Origin: Clostridium senegalense JC122
Lineage (GTDB): Bacteria; Bacillota; Clostridia; Clostridiales; Clostridiaceae
DNA: 64,000 nt
NCBI RefSeq assembly: GCF_000285575.1
Contig: NZ_HE611050.1
Coordinates: forward strand, 498,301-562,300
Direction: 5' to 3'
Shown: positions 40,491 to 50,332 of the stretch, piece after piece
How positions within the stretch are numbered: position 1 is the first letter of the stretch
How the letters are laid out: each line of letters begins with the position of its first letter
Position numbers and translations under genes: made by a program
Notes under the pieces: generated by a model
Told to the model about the DNA's origin: nothing
The model's database searches: none
The model's input: the letters and a program-made list of their open reading frames with translations, nothing else

Positions 40491-42398
40491 TTAATATAGA
40501 ATTCTGTCGTTTTCTATCCTTTTAGTGAATTTTATGCCATCAAAATGTTCTAACATAGCAACTGCATATTTTCTATTAGTTTCAAATAAATCTCTTGTTG
40601 ACGATGCACTTATAGATCCATTTTTTTCGATATATTCTTTTAGCATAATTTTTGCTTTATCATAATTTCCCTTTTCTATTATACACTCTTCATTGAGTTT
40701 TACCAACAATTCTTGATCAAGTAAAGATTCAAAGACCATTTTAAAGTTACTTTTATCTTTTTCATTTAAAGCTAAATCACTATATTTGGGACAATTATAT
40801 TTTGTTTCTTTATATGACTTTATCAATGTTTCCTTAATTTTTTGTTGTTCTTTATTATATTCAACTTTAAAATTAAACAAAGATATAAATTTAGAATTTA
40901 CTTTTATTATATTTCTATCTTGTAAAAGATTTAAAATTTCATCATAATTTTTTTGTTTTAAAGCTTTACCAAAAACCTTACTTTTTATTTCCTCTTTTGA
41001 CATTCCAAATTTTAAAGGATTAATTTTATGAAACTCTACTAATTTTTCTTCTATTATATTTATCTTATTTTTTAAGAATTCTTTATGAACATATATATTA
41101 TTTTCTGATGCTTTAAGTTCTATTATAATTTTATTTTCAACTAGTTCTTCTATTTTTTCATCAATATTTTCTAAATTTTTTCCAAGTGATTTTAATATAT
41201 TAGCTTTATTAGGATATGTGTTGCTTAATTGATTTATGACATTTTCTAATATGCTTTCTGATTTTCCACTCTCTTTAATTTTTAATTCTTCTATATACTT
41301 TTCATCAAATCTTTTAGCTTTTTTAGCTACTGGCTCTATTATTGATCCACCTGCTATTGTAAACATAGGAGAATAGCTTCTAAGTACGTACCTATCATTA
41401 CGTTGTGCAGTTATTTGCTTTTCTAATCTCAATTGAACATATCCACTTTCACCTGGTTTAAGCTCATCTTTGTCTAATATAATTACTCTACAAAGTACTT
41501 CTTCTGTACCATGGTAAAGTCTAACTCTTTGTCTATTTACCAATGGTTTTTCTGCACTTTTTAAATAATATAAATTACAATCTATATTGTAAGAAGGTTC
41601 CATTATATTTTCCTTTGCTATAACATTTCCTCTTGACACTTCTTCTAATTTTATATTAGCAAGGTTTATTGCACATCTTTGTCCCGCTTCACCTATTTCA
41701 CATGGTTCATCGTGAATTCTTATACCTCGTACCTTAGTTATTATTTTAGATGGGTATATTTCTATACTATCCCCAACTTTAACACGTCCACTTATTACTG
41801 TTCCTGTAACAACAGTACCAAATCCTTTTATCGTAAATACTCTATCTACTGGTAATCTAAAATGTCCTTCTGTATCTTTTGGATTTACTTCACTAGTAAG
41901 CTTTTCTATATCTTCAGTAAGAGCTTCAAATCCTGATTTTGTTTTAGATGATACTTCATGGATTGGAGCATTTTCAAGGAATGTACCCTCAAATTCTTTT
42001 TTTATATCTCCTTTTATCATATCTATCCATTCATCATCAACTAAATCCGCTTTAGTAAGTACAATTATTCCTTTTTTTACATTTAAAAGTTGTAGTATTT
42101 CTAAATGTTCTCTAGTTTGTGGCATAATTCCTTCATCTGCTGCTATAACCAATAAAACAACATCTATGCTACTTATTCCTGCTAACATATTTTTTATAAA
42201 TTTTTCATGGCCTGGAACATCAATTATTCCTGCTCTTTTTCCTGATGGTAAGTCAAAATATGTAAAACCTAAATTAATAGAAATTCCTCTATCCTTTTCT
42301 TCTTTTAAAGTGTCGGTTTCTCTTCCTGTTAACGCCTTAATCAGTGTTGTTTTTCCATGGTCTATATGACCTGCAGTTCCTATAATAACATGTTTCAT
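40491..42398 (-). CDS. selB: Selenocysteine-specific elongation factor SelB
   Basis: Delivers Sec-tRNA to the ribosome at UGA codons marked by a SECIS hairpin. The 635-residue protein has an EF-Tu-like GTPase (GTAGHIDHGKTTLI, DVPGHEKFIKNM, LTKADL), domains II and III, and four C-terminal winged helices that bind the SECIS (for example FKMVFESLLDQELLVKLNEE). I chose the ATG at 42398 after AAAGGA. It is downstream of selA with a 96-base gap and upstream of selC. Confidence 0.96.
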   Translation of the reverse strand: MKHVIIGTAGHIDHGKTTLIKALTGRETDTLKEEKDRGISINLGFTYFDLPSGKRAGIIDVPGHEKFIKNMLAGISSIDVVLLVIAADEGIMPQTREHLEILQLLNVKKGIIVLTKADLVDDEWIDMIKGDIKKEFEGTFLENAPIHEVSSKTKSGFEALTEDIEKLTSEVNPKDTEGHFRLPVDRVFTIKGFGTVVTGTVISGRVKVGDSIEIYPSKIITKVRGIRIHDEPCEIGEAGQRCAINLANIKLEEVSRGNVIAKENIMEPSYNIDCNLYYLKSAEKPLVNRQRVRLYHGTEEVLCRVIILDKDELKPGESGYVQLRLEKQITAQRNDRYVLRSYSPMFTIAGGSIIEPVAKKAKRFDEKYIEELKIKESGKSESILENVINQLSNTYPNKANILKSLGKNLENIDEKIEELVENKIIIELKASENNIYVHKEFLKNKINIIEEKLVEFHKINPLKFGMSKEEIKSKVFGKALKQKNYDEILNLLQDRNIIKVNSKFISLFNFKVEYNKEQQKIKETLIKSYKETKYNCPKYSDLALNEKDKSNFKMVFESLLDQELLVKLNEECIIEKGNYDKAKIMLKEYIEKNGSISASSTRDLFETNRKYAVAMLEHFDGIKFTKRIENDRILY

Positions 42399-42493
42399 AA
42401 CTAACATCCTTTCAAATTAAATTTTAAAAAGACATTGGCCTACCTTATTTAATAAAATAGACCAATAAACCCTAAACTATTATTTTTGTAAAC

Positions 42494-43879
42494 TTAGTTT
42501 TCCATGTGTTTTAAAGCCTTTATAATTTCTTTTATATCCTCTTCAAAAACAGTTCTTACATCTATTATAAATTCATTATCAAAAACTCTACCTATGATAG
42601 GAACCTCATTTAATCTTAAATTTTTTTCTATTTCTGCTACCGATATACTTTCATTTTTAACCTTTATAACATATGTAGGTATTTTCTCTGTTGGCATAGA
42701 TCCTCCACCAACCATAGAATAATCTTCTTCTATATCAAATTTAAAATCTTTAACTGCATTTCTAAGCTTTTTTCTAAATCTTATAGCTTTTTTCTTCATT
42801 TCATCTTTAGATGCTAATATCATATTTAAAGTTGGAATGTTTTTTATAGCATCTTTTTCATCTAAATAATGCCTTAATGTTCCTTCTAATCCTGCTAAAG
42901 TCATTTTATCTATTCTAAGTGCACGAGTTAATTGATTTTTTTTCATTGCATGTATATATTTTTTCTTTCCAACTATTATTCCAGCTTGAGGTCCTCCTAG
43001 CATTTTATCTCCACTAAAAGTAACTATATCTACCCCTTTTTTTATACTATCTTGAACAGTAGGTTCATGAGTAAATCCATACTTTGTAAAATCAACCAAA
43101 ACTCCACTTCCGATATCTTCTACTACAGGTATTTCTTTTTTTTCTCCCAATTTTACCAATTCATCAAGTTCTACTTCTTCAGTAAATCCACAAATTTTAA
43201 AATTAGATGTATGAACCTTTAATAATATACCTGTATTTTCATTTATATTGTCTTCATAATCATATAAATGAGTTCTATTAGTTGTACCTACCTCTATTAA
43301 TTTAGCTCCACTAAATTTCATAACTTCTGGAACTCTAAAAGATCCACCAATTTCAACAAGCTGACCTCTTGATACTATAATTTCCTTATTTTTAGATAAA
43401 GTATCTAAAACTAACATTATGGCTGCTGCATTATTATTAACTACTATAGCCGCCTCCGCACCGGTTATTTTTATTATTAACTCTTCAATATGACTATATC
43501 TAGAACCTCGTTTTCCTTCTTTTATATCATATTCTAAATTATTATATCTACTTGCCACTTCCATAGCATTTTTAACTGCATCGCTACTTAATAGAGAACG
43601 TCCTAAATTTGTATGTATAACTGTTCCAGTAGCATTTATAACTCTTCTTAAATTATGCTGTTTTTTTCTAGTTAAAATTCCTAGTGCATAATTTAAAACA
43701 TCTTCACTTTCAAAATCATTAATTTTATTTTCCAATATATTTTTTCTAAACTTATCTATAGCTTCTCTTAAAGAATCTACTACTAATACTCTATATGTAA
43801 CATCTATTTCTTTTTGAATTAATGGCTCCTTTAATAACTCATCAATTTTTGGAAGTTTTCTTAATAATTCCTTGTTCAT
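42494..43879 (-). CDS. selA: L-seryl-tRNA(Sec) selenium transferase SelA
   Basis: PLP enzyme that converts Ser-tRNA(Sec) to Sec-tRNA(Sec) using selenophosphate. The 461-residue protein has the family N-terminal domain, the conserved stretch [17 protein letters not shown], and the PLP-lysine motif [16 protein letters not shown] near residues 288-303. It sits between selD and selB in the usual selDAB order; a strong AGGAGAAGG precedes the ATG. Confidence 0.96.
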   Translation of the reverse strand: MNKELLRKLPKIDELLKEPLIQKEIDVTYRVLVVDSLREAIDKFRKNILENKINDFESEDVLNYALGILTRKKQHNLRRVINATGTVIHTNLGRSLLSSDAVKNAMEVASRYNNLEYDIKEGKRGSRYSHIEELIIKITGAEAAIVVNNNAAAIMLVLDTLSKNKEIIVSRGQLVEIGGSFRVPEVMKFSGAKLIEVGTTNRTHLYDYEDNINENTGILLKVHTSNFKICGFTEEVELDELVKLGEKKEIPVVEDIGSGVLVDFTKYGFTHEPTVQDSIKKGVDIVTFSGDKMLGGPQAGIIVGKKKYIHAMKKNQLTRALRIDKMTLAGLEGTLRHYLDEKDAIKNIPTLNMILASKDEMKKKAIRFRKKLRNAVKDFKFDIEEDYSMVGGGSMPTEKIPTYVIKVKNESISVAEIEKNLRLNEVPIIGRVFDNEFIIDVRTVFEEDIKEIIKALKHMEN

Positions 43880-43945
43880 AAGCCTTCTCCTAAACCCTAA
43901 TAAATTATTTTAATTTTTTAAAAATCAATTGATTAAAACCTACAA

Positions 43946-44974
43946 TTATTCTACAATTATATGCTTATCATTAAATTCTATAACTTCTCCTATTATAGCA
44001 GTTTTTAAATCCAATTTTTCTAATTCCTCAAAAAGCGTAATGCCTTCCTCTTTAGATATTGATATTAATAAACCACCTGAAGTTTGAGGATCAAATAATA
44101 TATCGCAAATAAAATCATCAACATTATTTAATTCATATTTCCCATTTAAATAATTTCTGTTATTATAAGTTCCTGCTGGAACTAAACCCATCTTTGCATA
44201 TTCTTCTACAGAATTTATTATAGGCAATTTATCTTTAAATATTTTAAATGTTACCTCTGATGCACTTGCCATCTCATAACTATGTCCCATTAAGCTAAAA
44301 CCTGTAACATCTGTACATGCCGTTATATTATATTTGGTTATAATTTCCCCTGCATATTTATTTAAAGTACTCATAACTTTTACGCCTTCATTATAAGCAT
44401 CCTTAGATGCCATTTCTGCCTTTATAGCAGTTGTAAGTATTCCAGTTCCTAATGGCTTGGTTAAAATTAAAATATCTCCAACCTTAGATCCATAATTTTT
44501 TAATATTTTCTCTGGATGAACTAATCCCATTACGGAAAGCCCATATTTAGGCTCATCATCAGAAACACTGTGTCCACCTATAATAACTGCCCCTGCTTCT
44601 ATAACTTTATCTGCTCCACCTTTTAATATTTCTCCTAAAACATCTATATTAAGACAATTAGGGAAACATACTATATTCATGGCTACAGTTGGTTTTCCTC
44701 CCATAGCATATACATCACTCAATGAATTTGCTGCTGCTATTTGACCAAAAGTATATGGATCATCTACTACTGGCGTAAAGAAATCTAAAGTTTGTATTGT
44801 TGCTATATCATCATTTATTTTATAAACAGCCGCATCATCTGAAGTTTCTATTCCAACTATCAAGTTTTCATTTTCCATTTTAGGTAATTTACCTAATATT
44901 TTTGAAAGGGTCTCCGGCCCTATTTTTGCTGCTCAACCTGACGTTTTTGAAAGCTCTGTAAGTCTCTTATCCAT
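43946..44974 (-). CDS. selD: Selenophosphate synthetase SelD, itself a selenoprotein
   Basis: Makes selenophosphate from selenide and ATP, the selenium donor for Sec. The true start is an ATG at 44974 with TAAGGAGG eight bases upstream. The sequence reads MDKRLTELSKTSG, then an in-frame UGA at codon 14 (44933-44935), then AAKIGPETLSKILGKLPKMEN and the catalytic GIETSDDAAVY domain. The UGA sits exactly where other SelD proteins have the reactive Cys or Sec before the conserved Lys (K17), so it is selenocysteine. The full product has 342 residues. A frame that stops at UGA would start at 44878 and miss the active site. A short hairpin follows the UGA. Confidence 0.95.
44905..44935 (-). promoter_or_regulatory. 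Candidate bacterial SECIS of selD
   Basis: Starting 11 bases after the UGA, AGGG and CCCT pair (with flanking A-T pairs) around the 7-base loop CCGGAGA, which contains a G as SelB requires. Distance and form fit bacterial SECIS elements; the stem is short. Confidence 0.6.
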
Positions 44975-45004
44975 GTTAAGCCTCCTTAAATTTTATTATT
45001 CTAC

Positions 45005-45075
45005 AACAATATTGAATATTATTACATGTATTCTTTTAGTAATATCTAGTTAATTCATAAAAACTCAATATTGTT
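45005..45075. repeat. Perfect 11-bp inverted repeat upstream of selD
   Basis: AACAATATTGA and TCAATATTGTT are separated by 49 bases and fill most of the comEA-selD gap. On the selD transcript it ends about 30 bases before the ribosome-binding site. It could be a leader hairpin, the comEA terminator or a small inverted-repeat element; no T run decides. Confidence 0.45.
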
Positions 45076-45101
45076 TTACCCTAATAATTTTATAATATTA
45101 A

Positions 45102-45776
45102 CTATCTAATGTCCACCTTATCTCTTAATTTCTCTAAAGTCTTACTTCCTATACCATCTATATTAGAAAGTTCATCTATACTTTTAAATCCACCATTACT
45201 TTCTCGATAATCTAATATGGCCTCTGCTTTACTATCTCCTATTCCTGATAATGTTTTTAGTTGTTCTATAGATGCTTTATTTATATTTATTTTATTATTT
45301 TCTTTTCCTGTATTTTTTACACCTTTTTCTGTCTCAACTAAATCCTTAACTTCATCATTTTCTTCTAATTTTTCTCCTATTTTAGGAATGACTATACAAT
45401 CTTCATCATTTAGTTTTTTAGAAAAATGTATTAAATTTTCATTGGCCTCTTTAGTTAATCCTCCTGCTTCATTTATTATATCCCTTACTCTACTACCTTC
45501 TAACAAAACATACTCTCTAGGATTTTTTACCGGACCTTTTATATCAACAACAATATATCTTTTTTCTGATACATTTTCAATTTTATCGTCATTTTCTATT
45601 TCATTAAAAACATCTTTTTCAGTTATTTTATTTTTATTTTGAGACTTTTCTTTTAAAAAAATTTCATCACATTCAATTGATTTGTTATCTTTTGAAATAA
45701 AATAACCCCCTAAAACAAAAATTATTGACATTATTACCATACAAATTGAACCTATTATTTTTTCTTTTTCCTTCAT
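45102..45776 (-). CDS. comEA: ComEA-like DNA-binding protein
   Basis: DNA receptor for transformation at the membrane. The 224-residue protein has one N-terminal membrane anchor (ICMVIMSIIFVLGGYFI), a SLBB-like domain (YIVVDIKGPVKNPREYVLLE) and two C-terminal helix-hairpin-helix motifs (ASIEQLKTLSGIGDSKAEAI and IDELSNIDGIGSKTLEKLRD). It lies upstream of selD and divergent from dacF. Together with comEC this suggests a DNA uptake pathway. Confidence 0.92.
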   Translation of the reverse strand: MKEKEKIIGSICMVIMSIIFVLGGYFISKDNKSIECDEIFLKEKSQNKNKITEKDVFNEIENDDKIENVSEKRYIVVDIKGPVKNPREYVLLEGSRVRDIINEAGGLTKEANENLIHFSKKLNDEDCIVIPKIGEKLEENDEVKDLVETEKGVKNTGKENNKININKASIEQLKTLSGIGDSKAEAILDYRESNGGFKSIDELSNIDGIGSKTLEKLRDKVDIR

Positions 45777-46022
45777 AAAATTATCAACTCCTTATATAAT
45801 TGAAATAACTTACATTTTAGGACTAAATCTTTAATTATATCCATATTATTGCCAAATATAATTTATTAATTTTCTTTTTCTGTATTTTTCTGATATAATT
45901 TAAAACATATACTGCTTTAAATAAAATATTTTTAACTTTATAAGGGAAAAGTTGCTTTTTATTATATATTAATAAAAAACAAAAATATTTATTTTTAATT
46001 TTAGTAATCTAATTTTAAAACA

Positions 46023-46075
46023 TTTGTAATCCTATAAAAGAATATCAATATGAAACTTGATTACAAAGCAAGTTT
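46023..46075 (+). promoter_or_regulatory. Two overlapping inverted repeats in the dacF leader
   Basis: TTTGTAATC (46023-46031) pairs with GATTACAAA (46059-46067); AAACTTG (46053-46059) pairs with CAAGTTT (46069-46075). They share bases, so only one can form at a time. They lie about 40-100 bases before the dacF start. A regulatory role is conjecture. Confidence 0.35.
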
Positions 46076-46122
46076 ATTGGTTAAAATCATTAATATTAAA
46101 TTGAAATTACTAGGAGATGATT

Positions 46123-47400
46123 ATGAATACATTAAAGAAACTTTTAATTTGTGCATTTACGCTTATAACGCTTAATACAAATCTAGTAATGGCAGCAACA
46201 ACAGCTCCAAATGCTAGTGCAGAGGGGGTTGCTGTTATAAATGCTTCAACTGGTGAAGTTATTTATGGTAAAAATGAAAATATTCAATATGCTCCAGCAT
46301 CCCCAACTAAACTTATGACTGCTTTGCTAACACTAGAAAACTGTGATTTAAACGAACAAGTAAAAATTAGCACCTTACCACCTACTATAGAAGGCTCTAA
46401 AATATATCTAGATACCGATGAAGTTCTTACAGTTAGAGAACTTTTATACTCTTTAATAATGGTATCTGCAAATGATTCTGCTACTGCTTTAGCTGAACAT
46501 ATTGGTGGCAATATAGATAACTTTGCTACAATGATGAATCAACGTGCCCAAAAATTAGGTTGTAAAAATACTAATTTTACTAATCCTCATGGATTATATG
46601 AAAAACAGCATAAAACTACAGCTTATGATTTAGCTTTAATGGAAAAAGAGTTATTAAAAAACTCTACATATTTAGAAATATCTCAAACTAAAAATACATT
46701 TTTAGAACCAACAAACAAATTCAAAGAACAAAGACCTCTTTGGAATGACAATCGACTTATACAACCTTCTTCTGAATATTATTATGAGCCTTGTTTAGCT
46801 GCTAAAACAGGATTTACAGACGAAGCTTTACATTCTTTTGTTGCTTCAGCTAAAAAAGGAAATGAAACTTTCATAGTTTCACTTTTAAGAGACCAAAATA
46901 AAACATATTTTAAAGATAGTAAGGAGATTTTCGAATGGGCCTTTAATAACTTTGAAACTGTAAAATTGTATGAAAAAAATAGTAAAGTCACTGATTATAA
47001 ATGCACTACAACTGGTGTAGAAATACCTTTAGTTGCTGGTGAAAGTTTTTACTATACTAAAGACAAAACAGTTACAGATGAGCCTAAGATTACTTATGAT
47101 ATAACAACCTTAGATACTAGCGCTATTTTAGCTGGTCAAAAGGTAGGGGTTGCTCATTTTAAATATAATAATATAGAAAAAGACATTCCTCTTATAAGCG
47201 GTAGGGACTATTATCCAATAAAAACTGTAAGTACTTACGAATATATAAATAATACAATAACTGACTCCACAAATAACTTTACTTTAATTTTAACAGGTAT
47301 TTGTGCACTATTTTTAGGGCTTATAATTGTTTTTATTCTTTTAACAATAAAAAAAAGGAATCAAAAAAATATGTTTTTCTTAAAAAATAAAAGACATTAG
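46123..47400 (+). CDS. dacF: D-alanyl-D-alanine carboxypeptidase (DacF/PBP5 family)
   Basis: Serine carboxypeptidase that trims D-Ala from peptidoglycan pentapeptides. The 425-residue protein has a signal peptide (LLICAFTLITLNTNLVMAATTA), the SxxK active site SPTKLM near residue 62, the SAN motif (VSANDSATALAEHI) and KTGF (AAKTGFTDEAL), then a beta-domain and a C-terminal membrane anchor (LILTGICALFLGLIIVFILL). I prefer the second ATG at 46123, six bases after GGAG. It is on the plus strand, divergent from comEA. Whether it acts in vegetative wall or spore cortex is not clear from sequence. Confidence 0.93.
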   Translation: MNTLKKLLICAFTLITLNTNLVMAATTAPNASAEGVAVINASTGEVIYGKNENIQYAPASPTKLMTALLTLENCDLNEQVKISTLPPTIEGSKIYLDTDEVLTVRELLYSLIMVSANDSATALAEHIGGNIDNFATMMNQRAQKLGCKNTNFTNPHGLYEKQHKTTAYDLALMEKELLKNSTYLEISQTKNTFLEPTNKFKEQRPLWNDNRLIQPSSEYYYEPCLAAKTGFTDEALHSFVASAKKGNETFIVSLLRDQNKTYFKDSKEIFEWAFNNFETVKLYEKNSKVTDYKCTTTGVEIPLVAGESFYYTKDKTVTDEPKITYDITTLDTSAILAGQKVGVAHFKYNNIEKDIPLISGRDYYPIKTVSTYEYINNTITDSTNNFTLILTGICALFLGLIIVFILLTIKKRNQKNMFFLKNKRH

Positions 47401-47416
47401 ATGTACTAATGTCTTT
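47390..47416. terminator. Bidirectional terminator between dacF and the RluA-type gene
   Basis: AAAGACATTAG and CTAATGTCTTT pair around a 5-base loop with A/T tracts on both sides; the dacF stop codon is inside the stem. Confidence 0.85.
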
Positions 47417-48324
47417 TATTTTTCATCTTCTTTTAAAATATGTACAAGTCTTTTCATGTCTTGTGGCATTTCCTTCTCAACTTCAATAATTTTACCAGTT
47501 CGTGGATGAGGAAGTATTAATTTATATGCATGCAATGCTTGCCTTTTTATATATTCTTTTTCTTCTTTACCATATAAGGAATCACCATATATAGAACAAT
47601 TTAAGTAACTAAGATGAACTCTTATTTGATGAGTTCTCCCAGTCTCTAACTTTAATTCTATTAAACTACCTTTTTTGAATCTTTCTAATACTTTAAAATG
47701 TGTTATACTTCTTTGTCCACTGTCCATTACAGATCTTTTTATACTGTCTTCTTTCATTATTCCTATATTAGCATTTATAGTACCACTATCTTCTAATATA
47801 CCGTTATGACATATAGCAAGATACTTTTTAGTTATAAGGTTATTTTCCATACTTTTAGCTAAATTCATATGGGCAAATTGGTTTTTAGCAATCATTATTA
47901 ACCCTGAGGTATCCATATCTAATCTACTAACTAATCTTACTATGCAATTCTCACCATTCTCTCTAAAATAATTTAGAACTCCATTTGAAAGAGTTCCTGT
48001 AGGATAACTTTTAGTTGGATGAACCACCATATTCACTGGTTTATTTACTATTATTAAATCCATATCCTCATACACAACATCAATATCCATTTTTTCTGGT
48101 ATTATATTTTGACTCTCATTTTTTTTCTCTACTTGAATTATTAATATATCTCCTTCTGTTAACTTATGGTTTAGCCTTACAACATTACCATTTATTTTTA
48201 TTCTATCGCTTAACCCAACCTTTTTTATGAATCTACCTGAAAGCTCTAAAACATCTTTCATGTAGTCTCTAACCTTCATACCTTCACCTTTTGATTCAAC
48301 TTTATATATTAAATTGCTATCCAA
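47416..48324 (-). CDS. RluA family pseudouridine synthase
   Basis: Isomerises specific uridines in 23S rRNA or tRNA. The 302-residue protein has an N-terminal S4-like RNA-binding domain and the catalytic motif VSRLDMDTSGLIMIAK with the Asp nucleophile (in RLDMDTSG), plus ETGRTHQIRVHLSYLN. Target site (RluC/RluD or YhcT/YlyB type) cannot be fixed from this. The start is TTG after GGTGG. It is convergent with dacF. Confidence 0.92.
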   Translation of the reverse strand: MDSNLIYKVESKGEGMKVRDYMKDVLELSGRFIKKVGLSDRIKINGNVVRLNHKLTEGDILIIQVEKKNESQNIIPEKMDIDVVYEDMDLIIVNKPVNMVVHPTKSYPTGTLSNGVLNYFRENGENCIVRLVSRLDMDTSGLIMIAKNQFAHMNLAKSMENNLITKKYLAICHNGILEDSGTINANIGIMKEDSIKRSVMDSGQRSITHFKVLERFKKGSLIELKLETGRTHQIRVHLSYLNCSIYGDSLYGKEEKEYIKRQALHAYKLILPHPRTGKIIEVEKEMPQDMKRLVHILKEDEK

Positions 48325-48566
48325 GATTTCACCACCTATTATTATTTTTCATATAAAATTCTATATATAGTTTCTTATAACCAGAAATTGATTTGTGAAC
48401 TATTATAAAAATTTTTTATTTATTTTTCTACCTAATATATGTATGGATTAACTGGCACACAAGATAAATATGTGTCCTCTTACAGTATTCATAAAATCAC
48501 ATAAAAATATATTAAAATTCCTCTTAATATTTTAATTATACCAAAAAACTTTTTTTCACACAAAAA

Positions 48567-48592
48567 AAACTCCAGAATATATTCCGGAGTTT
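48567..48592 (-). terminator. ridA terminator
   Basis: AAACTCC and GGAGTTT close a stem around AGAATATATTCC, followed on the minus strand by a T run; it lies just after the ridA stop. Confidence 0.8.
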
Positions 48593-48599
48593 CAATTTA

Positions 48600-48983
48600 T
48601 TATTCAGCTATTGCTACTACTTCTATTTCAACTAAAGCATCTTTTGGTAATGCTCCAACTTGGAAACAAGATCTTGCTGGTGGATTTGATGTAAAGAATG
48701 TTCCATATACTTCATTCATAGCAGCAAAATCATTTATATCTTTTAATAAAACTAATGTTTTAACTACTTTATCCATTGAAGTTCCAGCTTCTTCTAATAT
48801 AGCTTTAACGTTATTTAAAGATTGCTCTGTAGCTTTTCTTATATCATCATTTACTAATTCTCCAGTTGCAGAGTTTATTGCTAATTGTCCTGAAGTGTAA
48901 ACCATGTTTCCTGCTTTAACAGCTTGAGAGTATGGTCCTAAAGCTGCAGGTGCTTTTTCTGTGTGTATTATTTTCTTTTCCAT
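48600..48983 (-). CDS. ridA: RidA family enamine/imine deaminase
   Basis: Hydrolyses reactive 2-aminoacrylate and related imines released by PLP enzymes. The 127-residue protein has the family motifs GPYSQAVKAGNMVYTSGQ and the C-terminal PPARSCFQVGALPKDALVEI with the key Arg. Strong GGAGG before the ATG; strong terminator after it; a single-gene unit between the pseudouridine synthase and the LCP gene. Confidence 0.95.
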   Translation of the reverse strand: MEKKIIHTEKAPAALGPYSQAVKAGNMVYTSGQLAINSATGELVNDDIRKATEQSLNNVKAILEEAGTSMDKVVKTLVLLKDINDFAAMNEVYGTFFTSNPPARSCFQVGALPKDALVEIEVVAIAE

Positions 48984-49054
48984 TTTAAATTCCTCCTTGA
49001 AATTGTGTGTATATTTATAAATTCAATTTATAATGAATCTATTAGCTAATTAAA

Positions 49055-50319
49055 TTACTGTGTCTTATCTTCTCCTAAAATTACTTCTATCTCACAATCA
49101 GGATTTACTTCTTTCATTATTTTAATATTACTTATACCAAAATCTTTTTCTATACTAGCTTTATCTTTTTCTTCTAGACCATATAATCTAATTTCAGATA
49201 CGCTAACTGGTTTTAAAGATTGATCATAATTTCCATATATACAATTTTCATATCCTTTTGCAAGTATTCCATTTGCGAAAGTTTCTGCTAATCCACCTTG
49301 ATTAGTACCATTTAAAATACTAACTCTAAGTTTTGATTTATTAATAGTACTTGGATCTTCGTTCTTTAATATGGATATAATATCACTATTCATTTCTTCT
49401 TTATATATATAATACGATGTTTCATCAATCCATGCATCTTCTCCACTTAATGTATGGAATGCTATATTATTTTTAGGTGTTGAAATCACATTTAATCCAT
49501 AATCCATAATTTCCATAGCATTTAAATTAGTCTCTAAATATTTAGGAAAAACACCTAATATTTTTGGAGCTTTAGTTATTATTGATGGACTCTGAACTTT
49601 AGATAACAAGGCATTATAAAATTTTTGTTGCTGTTTTATTCTTCCTATATCACCTTCTACAAGTCCTGTACCATCATTGTTTTTTCTCCATCTAAAGAAC
49701 TCTTCTGCTTTCTTTCCATCTAAATGCTGAGGCTTTGTACTAGCAGTAAAATTTATATGCAAGTCTTGAACTGGGTCATCATAGTACATGTCTTGATCTA
49801 TAACTATATCCACACCACCAATAGCATCTATTATTTCTCTAAACGCTATTGTATCCAATTTTACATAGTAATCTATGTTTACATTTAACAAATCTTCCAC
49901 TGTATCAACTAAATATTGAACTCCACCAATAGCATGTGCTGCATTTATTTTCTGAGTTCCTTCTTCCAACTCTACTAAAGTGTCTCTTGGAATTGAAATT
50001 ACATCATACTTTTTATCAACTTTATTATAATGAACCAACATTATAGTATCTGTTCTTTTAGGATCATTTTTATCATTCTCATCTCCTGACCCTAAATCTA
50101 CACCCATAACTAAAAAATTTGCTGATTCTACATCTTTAGTTTGATTCCTATCTTTGTCATTACCAGTAATATCTACAGAGTTATTACTAAATGTGGATAA
50201 ATACATATATCCACCGCCAACCACCATAAATATTAAAAAGGAAAATATTATTAATATTTTTTTAGTGATGATGACTTTTTATTTCTTTTTTTCTTTGTTT
50301 TTTTATTATTTTCTCCCAT
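49055..50319 (-). CDS. LytR-CpsA-Psr (LCP) wall-glycopolymer transferase, frameshifted at the membrane anchor
   Basis: LCP enzymes attach teichoic acids or other glycopolymers to peptidoglycan. The extracytoplasmic domain (NFLVMGVDLGSGDENDKNDP, RTDTIMLVHYN, SIPRDTLVEL, GDIGRIKQQQKF) is intact and a LytR C-terminal domain follows. Upstream, an ATG at 50319 after GAGGT starts MGENNKKTKKKRNKKSSSLK in another frame. Seven A at 50257-50263 (minus strand) would need to be eight to continue into KKILIIFSFLIFMVVGGGY, the expected basic tail plus membrane anchor. Corrected length is 421 residues. As written, translation would need to restart inside the anchor. Confidence 0.88.
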
Positions 50320-50332
50320 ATTAATACCTCAA

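Noticed and set aside
45217-45642. A 141-codon plus-strand open frame inside comEA
   Set aside because: Antisense to a well-supported gene with intact SLBB and HhH domains; low-complexity F/S-rich translation typical of a reverse frame.
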